Below, one piece after another: positions 35,255-43,230 of a stretch of DNA of 64,000 nt. The translations under genes and the position numbers were made by a program. Below the pieces are notes generated by a model that saw only the letters and a program-made list of their open reading frames with translations, had not been told where the DNA came from and made no database searches. The stretch is from JAUIAI01 sp050633665 (GTDB lineage Bacteria; Pseudomonadota; Gammaproteobacteria; Burkholderiales; Burkholderiaceae_E): NCBI GenBank assembly GCA_050633665.1, contig JBOEGY010000002.1:62001-126000 (forward strand), read 5' to 3'. Positions within the stretch are counted from its first letter, which is position 1. Each line of letters opens with the position of its first letter.

Positions 35255-36856
35255 TTGGTCGCGTAAGCGCTCAAGCAAGGCGTTTGTAGACGGGTCCAAA
35301 GCCGAGCCGTCAGGGATTTGTCCGCCTTGAAGCAGGCTCTCGTGTTTGGCCGCGATTTTCTTCCCCAGTTCAACCCCCCACTGATCAAACGAATTGATGC
35401 GCAGCAACCAGCCCAGGGCTGCGGTTTTGTGTTCATATAAAGCAATCAAGGCTCCGAAATTGTGAGGATTCAGGGCTCTTAGCAGCAAGGTGCTGGAGGG
35501 GCGGTTGCCGTCGTAACGACGATGCGGGTCGTCGGGCGATGGCTGGCCGTGAAGCAACGCCTCGGACTGGGCCAGCGCGTTAGCCAGTAAACCCAGTCCT
35601 CTGAGCTGCGGGTCATCTGCCGGGCTGGCAACCAGTACGAAATCAACCGGCTGTACCTGTGGGCCCTGGTGCAATGACTGAAAGAACGAGTGCTGAGCAT
35701 CGGTGCCGGGTTCTCCCCAAATGACTGGCGAGGCGCCGACGCTCAAGCGCGCGCCGTCCCGGTCAACGCTTTTCCCGTTGCTTTCCATTTGAAGCTGTTG
35801 CAGGTAGGCCGGCAGTCGTGCAAGAGCCTGGCTGTAGGGGATGACGGCTTCAGTCTGGGAACCCAGGGCGATCTGGTTCCACAGGCTCAACACGGCCATC
35901 ATGAGCGGCGCGTTGGATTCTGCAGGAGCCTGCTCAAAGTGTTCATCCATTTGCCTGGCGCCGGCGAGCATGGCATCGAAGCCGTCTGGGCCGATCATCA
36001 GCATCACCGGCAGCCCGATCGCTGACCACAGCGAATAGCGCCCGCCAACCCAGTCGCGGAACGGAAAAATCGCCTCGTCGATCAGGCCGAATTCGCGGGC
36101 GCCCTCAGGGTTGGCCGTGACACCAACCAGATGTTGACCCAATTGCCCGGCAGGAATGCCGCTGGCTATCAACCAGTCTCGAACCGCTTGCGCATTGCGC
36201 GCTGTTTCGATTGTTTTCCAGGACTTTGAAGCGATGACAATCAGGGTTGATTCGGCGTGTATGCCGGTTTTGATCCGCTCCCAGGCGGTCGGATCTATAT
36301 TGGCCAGAAAGTGAACCTTTAGTGACGGGTCCGCCGCTTCGCGCAAGGCATCGCAAGCGAGTAGCGGCCCCAGTTGAGAGCCGCCGATGCCGACATTGAC
36401 AATGTCAGTGATTTTTTTGCCACTTGCGCCGCGCCATTGCCCGCTTCGTACCGCCTCGCTAAAGTCACGCATTCTGCCAAGTGTTTCGTGAACTTCCGGG
36501 CTGACGTTGGTGCCGTCGGCGCCAAGCGTGCAATTGCGGCCTGCAGCGGCCCGCAGGGCGACATGAAAAACCGCTCTCTGTTCGGTGAAATTGATGGGGT
36601 CGCCAGCGTACATTTGTCGACGCTGATCGGTCAGGCCGCTTGTTTGCACCAGCTGCAACGCCTGGGCGATGGCGCGCACCGGAAAGCGGTGGCGGCTCAG
36701 ATCAATGTACAAGTCCCCGATCTCGAAGGTGAGCCGATCAAGCCGGTCGGATTCCTGTTCGAATAGCTCAAGGATATTGAGACCCTGGCTGTTGATGGCG
36801 TCTGTCTTGAAAGCCATCAAGGCCTGTTGGTACGGTGTTGTCGCAGAAGAAGTCAT
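35243..36856 (-). CDS. pgi: Glucose-6-phosphate isomerase
   Basis: A 537-residue glycolytic and gluconeogenic enzyme interconverting glucose 6-phosphate and fructose 6-phosphate. Visible are VNVGIGGSQLGP, the phosphate loop (ASKSWKTIET, where many relatives have SKTFTT), catalytic Glu in MESNGKSVD, His in GTDAQHSFFQ and Lys in FDQWGVELGKKIA. It is convergent with ybbA and lies 62 bases after nnr on the same strand, so the two may be cotranscribed. Confidence 0.95.
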   Translation of the reverse strand: MTSSATTPYQQALMAFKTDAINSQGLNILELFEQESDRLDRLTFEIGDLYIDLSRHRFPVRAIAQALQLVQTSGLTDQRRQMYAGDPINFTEQRAVFHVALRAAAGRNCTLGADGTNVSPEVHETLGRMRDFSEAVRSGQWRGASGKKITDIVNVGIGGSQLGPLLACDALREAADPSLKVHFLANIDPTAWERIKTGIHAESTLIVIASKSWKTIETARNAQAVRDWLIASGIPAGQLGQHLVGVTANPEGAREFGLIDEAIFPFRDWVGGRYSLWSAIGLPVMLMIGPDGFDAMLAGARQMDEHFEQAPAESNAPLMMAVLSLWNQIALGSQTEAVIPYSQALARLPAYLQQLQMESNGKSVDRDGARLSVGASPVIWGEPGTDAQHSFFQSLHQGPQVQPVDFVLVASPADDPQLRGLGLLANALAQSEALLHGQPSPDDPHRRYDGNRPSSTLLLRALNPHNFGALIALYEHKTAALGWLLRINSFDQWGVELGKKIAAKHESLLQGGQIPDGSALDPSTNALLERLRDQLSQ

Positions 36857-36918
36857 AGGTTCGGCATTTTTAGGGAAGTAAAGAACGGGCTGATCTGAAT
36901 TGAGAGTGATTCAAACGC

Positions 36919-38466
36919 CTAGCAGGTATTAAATACTGAAACCAGCTCGTGCAGTAACTGGCGGGTGTCGAGGCCGGTAGCGCGGGGGTTCTGGTCGGTC
37001 CATTGGTCGCCGGCGCGACCGTGTACCCAGACTCCGATTGCGGCGGCTTCCCAGGCGGTATGGCCCTGGGCAAGCAGCCCGCCAATGACGCCGGCCAGAA
37101 TATCGCCGGTACCGCCAGTGGCCAGTGCCGGTCCGCCACTGCTGTTAATCGCCTGGCGGCCATCCGGTGCTGCGATGATGCTGCCGGCCCCTTTCAGGAC
37201 GACAGTGCAATGGGTGAGCGCGGCCAGACTGAGCGCAGCGGCAATCCGGTCATTCTGCACCTGAGCCACGGTCTGACCGAGCAAGCGGGCCGCTTCGAGC
37301 GGGTGTGGGGTCAGAACGGTCGGCCAGCGGTCAGCCCGGTCGGACAAGGCCAGGCGCAGCGCGGGCGCCTGTGGGTCCGCGGCAATCATGTTCAGGCCGT
37401 CGGCATCAATCACCGCTGGCACAGGACTGGACAGAGCGGTCGTCAGCAATGCCCGGACCGCTTCGCCAGTGCCTAGCCCGCAGCCTGCGACGACGCTGTT
37501 CAGGCCGTCAAGCTGTTGCAGGAGTTCGTCAGGGTGGTTCACGCTCCAGGCCATCAACTGGGCCGAGCCACTGTCAAAGACTGGCCTGCCGGGGCTGATC
37601 AGCGCCACCTTGCCAGCGCCGGCGCAACGCGCGCCGTTGCCGGCAAGCAAGGCGGCTCCGGGCATGGACGGAGCGCCGCCCAGAATGCCGACCGAGCCAT
37701 AGCTGCCTTTATGAGTATTTCGGCCCCGAGGGGTCAGGCGGGCGTTAACCCATGCCCGTTCGAGCAGCAGACCGTCAGGGGTGCCGCAGTCTAGTCCCAG
37801 GCTGGCAAGTTGCACCTGCCCGGCCAGTGCTTTGCCGGCCCCGGTGTGCAGACCGGCCTTGTTGCCAATCATGGTGACCGTGTGGCTGGCCCTGACTGCG
37901 GCTGCCCGGTCACCTCCGACGATGGCACCGGTCGCGGCGTTCAGACCACTTGGCACATCAACCGCCACGACCGGAGAGTCAAGCCGATGAGTCAGTTGCG
38001 CGGCCGCCGCGGCATCGCCTTGCAACGGTTTGTGCAGGCCGATACCAAACAGACCGTCGATAATCAGCCCACCATCGCGCCGCCCTGAGCGTTGGCTTAG
38101 CGCGGGGAAATGGTCGGGCAGGGTGGAGAGCGGGTGAAACAACCCGCCCTTGCCGAGCCATTCACGATGAACATGGCTGGCGTCCGGCGGCAGTTCGGAT
38201 TGGGGTTCAAGCGCGAACGCCCGGCCCGCATAACCGCTTTGAGCAAGCATCATCAGTGACAACAAAGCATCGGCGCCGTTGTTGCCGGGCCCGACGAGTG
38301 CAATGACCGGGGCGGGTCCGCTCTGACGCTGGAGCAGTTGATCCGCCAGTTGCGTGACGGCAGTAGCAGCCTGGCGCATCAGAGCACCCGGTGCCGCATT
38401 CGCAAGCGCCCGCGCTTCGGCCTGCCGTATACGGTCAATCGTCAGAAAGCCAGGGCTTTCAGTCAT
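36919..38466 (-). CDS. nnr: Bifunctional NAD(P)H-hydrate epimerase / ADP-dependent dehydratase
   Basis: A 515-residue fusion that repairs hydrated NAD(P)H. The N-terminal epimerase (YjeF_N, residues 1 to about 225) shows LVGPGNNGADAL and the DGLFGIGL and VDVPSGLNA segments. The C-terminal kinase-like dehydratase shows GSYGSVGILGG, TPHPLEAARLL, VVLKGAGSIIA and GGTGDILAGVIGGLLAQG with the catalytic Asp. In many gammaproteobacteria this gene neighbours tsaE; here it follows a 42-residue membrane peptide gene and precedes pgi. Confidence 0.93.
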   Translation of the reverse strand: MTESPGFLTIDRIRQAEARALANAAPGALMRQAATAVTQLADQLLQRQSGPAPVIALVGPGNNGADALLSLMMLAQSGYAGRAFALEPQSELPPDASHVHREWLGKGGLFHPLSTLPDHFPALSQRSGRRDGGLIIDGLFGIGLHKPLQGDAAAAAQLTHRLDSPVVAVDVPSGLNAATGAIVGGDRAAAVRASHTVTMIGNKAGLHTGAGKALAGQVQLASLGLDCGTPDGLLLERAWVNARLTPRGRNTHKGSYGSVGILGGAPSMPGAALLAGNGARCAGAGKVALISPGRPVFDSGSAQLMAWSVNHPDELLQQLDGLNSVVAGCGLGTGEAVRALLTTALSSPVPAVIDADGLNMIAADPQAPALRLALSDRADRWPTVLTPHPLEAARLLGQTVAQVQNDRIAAALSLAALTHCTVVLKGAGSIIAAPDGRQAINSSGGPALATGGTGDILAGVIGGLLAQGHTAWEAAAIGVWVHGRAGDQWTDQNPRATGLDTRQLLHELVSVFNTC

Positions 38467-38576
38467 TGGAGCGGCTCAAGCAGCCCATGCGGAGTAATCA
38501 GATCCCGAGTGACGCACAGCGGGGCACCGTGCCTGCTTGTAATCTTGCCAGATATGGCGTCAACAGCCTATTGGGC

Positions 38577-38705
38577 TTACTGTCTGCTCGCCGCAGCGTA
38601 TTCGCTGCCTTCGGGTTGCTGAGTCGTCGGCTCCAGACTGTTTGCACCGAACGCCCACCACACCAGGGTGATCAGAATCAAGGTTGTAACCTTGCCTGTC
38701 GTCAT
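38577..38705 (-). CDS. Small single-helix membrane protein, 42 residues
   Basis: A short gene with ATG at 38703-38705 and TAA at 38577-38579. The product starts MTTGKVTTLILITLVWWAF: a basic N-terminus and one hydrophobic segment (residues 7-20), then a polar tail EPTTQQPEGSEYAAA. A GAGAGG ribosome site lies about 9 bases upstream of the ATG, separated by a run of A residues. I do not recognise the family. It sits between purL (divergent) and nnr (same strand, 110 bases downstream). Confidence 0.5.
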   Translation of the reverse strand: MTTGKVTTLILITLVWWAFGANSLEPTTQQPEGSEYAAASRQ

Positions 38706-38820
38706 TTTTTTTTACCTCTCAGGATCGCAGCAAGAGGGCAAGATCGCTCTTCTTGCCAGGTCATTCAGGCTAGTGTCGGCCCAAATGCGCTGACTCTGCG
38801 TGATCTAGTTCTCACTCGCC

Positions 38821-38826
38821 TATAAT
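38821..38826 (+). promoter_or_regulatory. Candidate purL -10 element
   Basis: A perfect TATAAT hexamer 23 bases before the purL ATG. No good -35 sequence stands at the right distance. Its position would give a very short leader of about 15 bases. Confidence 0.4.
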
Positions 38827-38849
38827 TTCGGTTTGCCCCTGAATTGCCA

Positions 38850-41800
38850 ATGACCGGCTTTGCTACCCTTGGCGGCTCCTCCGCCCTGTCTGATTTTCGC
38901 CGTGAGCGCCTGCTCACGACCCTGAACAACGATCTCCTGTCGGAACAGGCTGGCGATGAGTCGCCCGGCGCCGGCGTCAAAGTCGCGGCGCTCGAGGCGC
39001 GCTATTTCTATCTGATCTGGTCGGATGGGGATCTGGACGACTTGTCGCTGGCTCGCTTGCAGACCTTGGTGGATGAGGCCGGCGTCCTGCCCGACACTGG
39101 CGGGGCGTCTTCAGGCATGGTCTACGTGTTGCCCCGAATTGGTACGATTTCGCCGTGGGCCAGCAAAGCAACCGATATTGCGCACAACTGCGGATTCACG
39201 CAGGTGCATCGCATCGAGCGCGGCATTGCCTATCGAATTCAAACCACGGCTGGTGGCCTTGATACCGGACCGACCGGGGCTGCGCTGGCCAGTCTGGTCA
39301 GCCGCCAGATTCATGACCGGATGACGGAGTCCTGTCTGGCGCAATGGCCAGACCCGGCGGAGTTTTTTGCTCAGGCCAGCCCGGCGGCGACGGAATCGAT
39401 TCCTGTTCTGAAAGAAGGCAAAGCCGCGCTGGTACGGGCAAATTCGTCTCTCGGGCTCGCTCTCTCGGACGACGAGATTGACTATCTACAGGCCGCGTTT
39501 ACGGCGCTCGGACGGGACCCGACCGATGTCGAGCTGATGATGTTTGCGCAAGCCAACTCGGAGCATTGCCGGCACAAGATCTTCAATGCCGACTGGGTCC
39601 TGGACGGGCGCGAGTTGTCGACCAGTCTGTTTGGCATGATTCGGGCGACCCATCAGGCCAATCCGCAGCATACGGTCGTTGCTTATTCTGATAACGCCTG
39701 CATTCTCGAAGGTCGCGTCACGAGTCGTTTTCAGCCGCGTTTTGAGCTGGCCGACGGCAAGCGGGTCAATGGTCGCTATACCCGGCAACCGGGACTTACC
39801 CACAGTCTGTTAAAAGTCGAGACCCACAATCACCCGACTGCGATTTCCCCTTACCCGGGGGCCGCAACCGGGGCCGGCGGGGAGATTCGCGATGAGGGCG
39901 CAACCGGCCGCGGCTCTCGTCCCAAATTCGGTCTTACCGGCTACACCGTCTCAAACCTGCGTATTCCCTCGTTTCAACATCCCTGGGAACAGGCGGGACC
40001 CGGCCGTCCTGACCGGATAGCCTCACCGCTGCAAATCATGTTGGAGGCGCCGATTGGCGCGGCGGCGTTTAACAATGAGTTTGGCCGCCCGAATCTGGTC
40101 GGGTATTTCCGGGCCTGGGACCAGACGATCGCGGGCCGGCATAGCGGCTATCACAAGCCGATCATGATCGCCGGTGGTGTCGGCAACATCAGTGCCGAGC
40201 TATCGCACAAAGAGGCTTTGCCAGTGGGTTCGCTGCTGATACAACTTGGCGGGCCGGGGATGCGGATAGGCGTTGGCGGGGGCGCCGCGTCAAGTATGGG
40301 AAGCGGCACCAACGACGAGGCGCTGGACTTCAACTCCGTTCAACGCGGTAATCCTGAAATGCAACGTCGTGCGCAGGAAGTACTGGACCGTTGCTGGGCA
40401 GGGGGCAATAGCAATCCGATCCTTTCAATTCACGATGTCGGCGCGGGTGGTTTGTCCAATGCGTTTCCAGAGATCGTGCACGACGCCGGCATGTCGGCGC
40501 GCTTTGAGCTGGCGAAGATCAATGTCGAGGAAACCGGCTTGTCTGCCGGTGAGTTGTGGTGCAATGAATCTCAAGAGCGCTACGTGTTGGCAATTGCCCC
40601 TGAGTCGCTCCCTACTTTCGAGTTCTATTGCCAGCGGGAAAGATGTCCGTTTGCGGTGATTGGTTCGGTCACTGACGACGGGATTCTGCAAGTGGGTGAC
40701 CATCGCAACGGACGTAGCGAAACGCCGGTTGATATGCCTATTGACGTGTTGCTGGGCAAGCCGCCGCGCATGACAAGAATTGCCCGGACGGGAGCCCGTC
40801 AGTTGACCCCCGTGGATGCCGTCGGCGTGCCACTGGATCTGATCGCCGCGCAGGTATTGCGTTCGCCCACTGTTGCTGACAAGACTTTCCTGGTGACCAT
40901 TGGTGACAGGACAGTGGGTGGCCTGTGTCATCGGGACCCCATGGTCGGGCCCTGGCAGGTTCCTGTTGCTGACTGCGGTATCGGCCTGATGGACTTTGAA
41001 GGAAGTGCAGGTGAAGCCCTTGCGGTAGGTGAGCGCCCGGCTATTGCGGTTATTGATCCTGCTGCGGCTTCCCGAATAGCCATTGGCGAAGCCATTACGA
41101 ACATCGTGTCGGCCGGTATTCCTGAGTTGTCCCGCGTGCGGCTATCGGCCAACTGGATGGCCGCCTGCGGCGACCCGGAGCAGGACGCCGATCTGTTTGT
41201 GGCGGTAGAAGCTGCCGCCAGTTTTGCAAAAGCGCTGGGGATTAGTATTCCGGTCGGCAAGGATTCCTTGTCGATGCGAACCCGCTGGGAAGACCCTCAA
41301 AAGGGCGCACAGGAAGTCGTGTCGCCGGTTTCATTGGTCGCGACCGCTTTTTCGCCGGTCGATCAGGTGGAGCTGGCGGTCACGCCGCAACTGAACCCGT
41401 CGATTCAAACGAGTCTGATTCTCATCGATCTCGGGATGGGTAGGCAGCGACTGGGCGGCTCCATATTTGGTCATGTGACCGGCCAGATGGGAGACCAGGC
41501 GCCTGACTGTTCAGATCCGACTATCCTCGTCCGGTTCAGTGAGGCGATTGCCGCGCTGATCTCAACAGGCCAGTTGCTCGCCTATCATGACCGTTCTGAC
41601 GGCGGTCTGTTTGCCTGTTTGTGCGAAATGGCTTTCGCCGGACATTGCGGTCTGGCAATCAATCTCGACATGCTCACGATCGATCCCAATACGGCCGATC
41701 TTGGCGGCTTCAATATTCGGCCCGCACAGATGGCTGTGCAGCGCGATGAATCTGCTATCAAAGCCTTGTTTAACGAGGAACTCGGTGCGGTAATTCAGGT

Positions 41801-42908
41801 AGAGGCTGATCGGCGCGACGCGGTCCTGGGGTTGCTCCGTGAACACGGGCTGGCCACGTGCAGTCATGTGATCGGCAAACCCGCTACCCAGGATGAGATC
41901 AGCATTCACCAGGACGGTCGGTGTGTTTATCGGGCGGGTCGCCGTGAATTGCATCAGATCTGGAGTGAAACCAGCCTGAATATGGCATCGCTGCGCGATG
42001 ATCCGGTCTGTGCGCAAGAAGCGTTTGATGCCATCGGACGTTCTGCTGCGGCAAATGCAACCGGACCAGACAGCAAGGATGCCTTGCTGGTCGCGCCATC
42101 GTTTGATCCTGCCGATGACATTGCTGCGCCGTTCATTGCCAGCGGGATTCGTCCGAAGATTGCGATTCTGCGCGAGCAGGGTGTGAATAGTCACCTTGAA
42201 ATGGCCGCCGCTTTTGATCTGGCCGGCTTTGAGGCGATTGATGTCCCGATGGCCGATCTGTTCGCTGGTCGGCACGGACTCGACCAGTTCAAAGGCCTGG
42301 TCGCGTGTGGTGGTTTCTCCTACGGTGACGTTCTGGGGGCGGGGGCTGGTTGGGCCAGATCCATTCTGTTTAATGCTTCAATGGCCGAACAGTTCGCGGT
42401 TTTCTTTCAGCGGCCGGACACTTTTTCGCTGGGCGTTTGCAACGGCTGTCAGATGCTCTCTCACCTTCGGTCTCTCATTCCGGGCGCAACCGCTTTTCCG
42501 GACTTCGTCCGCAACCGGTCCGAGCAATTCGAAGGGCGGCTGGTTCAGGTTGAAGTGATGGACTCGCCATCTGTGCTGTTCCAGGGAATGGCCGGCAGCC
42601 GGGTACCGATAGTGGTGTCAAATGCCGAAGGCCGTGTCACTTCGTTTACGGCTGATGCCGACGATGCGCAGCCCATGATGCGTTTTGTCAATGGTGCAGG
42701 GGAGGTGCCACAAGACTACCCGGCCAATCCCAACGGGTCAGTTCAAGGCCTGACAGGATTCACCAGCCAAGATGGCCGGGTCACCATCCTGATGCCTCAT
42801 CCCGAGAGAGTCTTTCGGTACGTGCAGATGAGTTGGGCGCCGTCAAATCTGACCGGGTACTCACCCTGGATGCGGATTTTCCGCAACGCCAGGCGGTGGG
42901 TGCAATAG
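38850..42908 (+). CDS. purL: Phosphoribosylformylglycinamidine synthase (large single-chain PurL)
   Basis: A 1352-residue enzyme for step four of purine synthesis: FGAR plus glutamine plus ATP gives FGAM. This is the long form with synthetase and glutaminase in one chain. Near residue 230 the linker shows MMFAQANSEHCRHKIF; the synthetase has KVETHNHPTAISP and GGVGNIS; the C-terminal glutaminase domain starts about residue 1085 and has the Cys in GVCNGCQML and His/Glu in LMPHPERVF. ATG 38850 is preferred over TTG 38844. A perfect 13-base tandem repeat begins at its last base. Confidence 0.96.
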   Translation: MTGFATLGGSSALSDFRRERLLTTLNNDLLSEQAGDESPGAGVKVAALEARYFYLIWSDGDLDDLSLARLQTLVDEAGVLPDTGGASSGMVYVLPRIGTISPWASKATDIAHNCGFTQVHRIERGIAYRIQTTAGGLDTGPTGAALASLVSRQIHDRMTESCLAQWPDPAEFFAQASPAATESIPVLKEGKAALVRANSSLGLALSDDEIDYLQAAFTALGRDPTDVELMMFAQANSEHCRHKIFNADWVLDGRELSTSLFGMIRATHQANPQHTVVAYSDNACILEGRVTSRFQPRFELADGKRVNGRYTRQPGLTHSLLKVETHNHPTAISPYPGAATGAGGEIRDEGATGRGSRPKFGLTGYTVSNLRIPSFQHPWEQAGPGRPDRIASPLQIMLEAPIGAAAFNNEFGRPNLVGYFRAWDQTIAGRHSGYHKPIMIAGGVGNISAELSHKEALPVGSLLIQLGGPGMRIGVGGGAASSMGSGTNDEALDFNSVQRGNPEMQRRAQEVLDRCWAGGNSNPILSIHDVGAGGLSNAFPEIVHDAGMSARFELAKINVEETGLSAGELWCNESQERYVLAIAPESLPTFEFYCQRERCPFAVIGSVTDDGILQVGDHRNGRSETPVDMPIDVLLGKPPRMTRIARTGARQLTPVDAVGVPLDLIAAQVLRSPTVADKTFLVTIGDRTVGGLCHRDPMVGPWQVPVADCGIGLMDFEGSAGEALAVGERPAIAVIDPAAASRIAIGEAITNIVSAGIPELSRVRLSANWMAACGDPEQDADLFVAVEAAASFAKALGISIPVGKDSLSMRTRWEDPQKGAQEVVSPVSLVATAFSPVDQVELAVTPQLNPSIQTSLILIDLGMGRQRLGGSIFGHVTGQMGDQAPDCSDPTILVRFSEAIAALISTGQLLAYHDRSDGGLFACLCEMAFAGHCGLAINLDMLTIDPNTADLGGFNIRPAQMAVQRDESAIKALFNEELGAVIQVEADRRDAVLGLLREHGLATCSHVIGKPATQDEISIHQDGRCVYRAGRRELHQIWSETSLNMASLRDDPVCAQEAFDAIGRSAAANATGPDSKDALLVAPSFDPADDIAAPFIASGIRPKIAILREQGVNSHLEMAAAFDLAGFEAIDVPMADLFAGRHGLDQFKGLVACGGFSYGDVLGAGAGWARSILFNASMAEQFAVFFQRPDTFSLGVCNGCQMLSHLRSLIPGATAFPDFVRNRSEQFEGRLVQVEVMDSPSVLFQGMAGSRVPIVVSNAEGRVTSFTADADDAQPMMRFVNGAGEVPQDYPANPNGSVQGLTGFTSQDGRVTILMPHPERVFRYVQMSWAPSNLTGYSPWMRIFRNARRWVQ

Positions 42909-42933
42909 CAACCGGATAGGGCAACCGGATAGG
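42908..42933 (+). repeat. Perfect 13-base tandem duplication after purL
   Basis: GCAACCGGATAGG occurs twice head to tail (42908-42920, 42921-42933), directly at the purL stop codon, before a GGAG sequence and an A tract. It looks like a slippage or duplication event. Confidence 0.85.
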
Positions 42934-42946
42934 CAGGAGAAAAAAA

Positions 42947-42979
42947 ATGGGTGGTTATGGTCAAATGGACAAAGACTGA
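42947..42979 (+). CDS. Possible 10-codon leader peptide inside a hairpin
   Basis: ATG at 42947 has GGAG seven bases upstream with an all-A spacer, an excellent ribosome site. The frame encodes MGGYGQMDKD and stops at TGA 42977-42979. The codons form the left arm of the large hairpin at 42949-43008. Whether it is translated is unknown; it could be a chance frame, but the ribosome site is better than that of most genes here. Confidence 0.3.
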   Translation: MGGYGQMDKD

Positions 42980-43008
42980 AGTCTTCTGCCATCTGGCCAT
43001 AACCACCC
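42949..43008 (-). terminator. Large hairpin with T tract on the minus strand
   Basis: GGGTGGTTATGG (42949-42960) pairs perfectly with CCATAACCACCC (42997-43008). Inside, CAAATGG and CCATCTG pair with one mismatch and AGACT/AGTCT form the tip, so about 60 bases can fold into one rod. On the plus strand the hairpin is followed only by TTAAC; on the minus strand the stem is followed by A and then seven or eight T residues, the layout of an intrinsic terminator for a leftward transcript. It may act in both directions. Confidence 0.6.
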
Positions 43009-43230
43009 TTAACTATCACGACGGCTCGGGGAAGAACGCCGCGACAATCAATGCAACATCCGATTTAGAAGAGGCTGCACCGTAGCCTTTATGATCCAAC
43101 AGTTGGTGTTTAGGGACAATCCGTCTAATCAGGGGTTTGGTCCTAGGGAGATCCCTAGGACTTTGCTTAATGCCTTGCGTTACGATGCAGGCTACAGATA
43201 CTTTCACTTTCGATGAAAACAACTAAATAA
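43009..43230. other. Intergenic region upstream of the sensor kinase operon
   Basis: No convincing gene. A minus-strand frame of 68 codons (43016-43222, TTG start) exists and ends right before the hairpin terminator, but has no ribosome site or family features. The region holds a 22-base palindrome at 43140-43161 and probably the promoter of the kinase operon. Confidence 0.5.
43140..43161. promoter_or_regulatory. Perfect 22-base palindrome, candidate operator
   Basis: GTCCTAGGGA and TCCCTAGGAC are perfect 10-base arms around a GA spacer. The centre lies about 80 bases upstream of the kinase start. The 10-2-10 dyad suits a dimeric regulator, and a NarL-type regulator is the second gene of the operon, so autoregulation is an attractive inference. 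Confidence 0.5.

Noticed and set aside
43016..43222. A 68-codon minus-strand frame ending just before the large hairpin
   Set aside because: TTG start, no ribosome site, spans the 22-base palindrome, and no recognisable features. It may instead mark a small RNA; not called as a gene.
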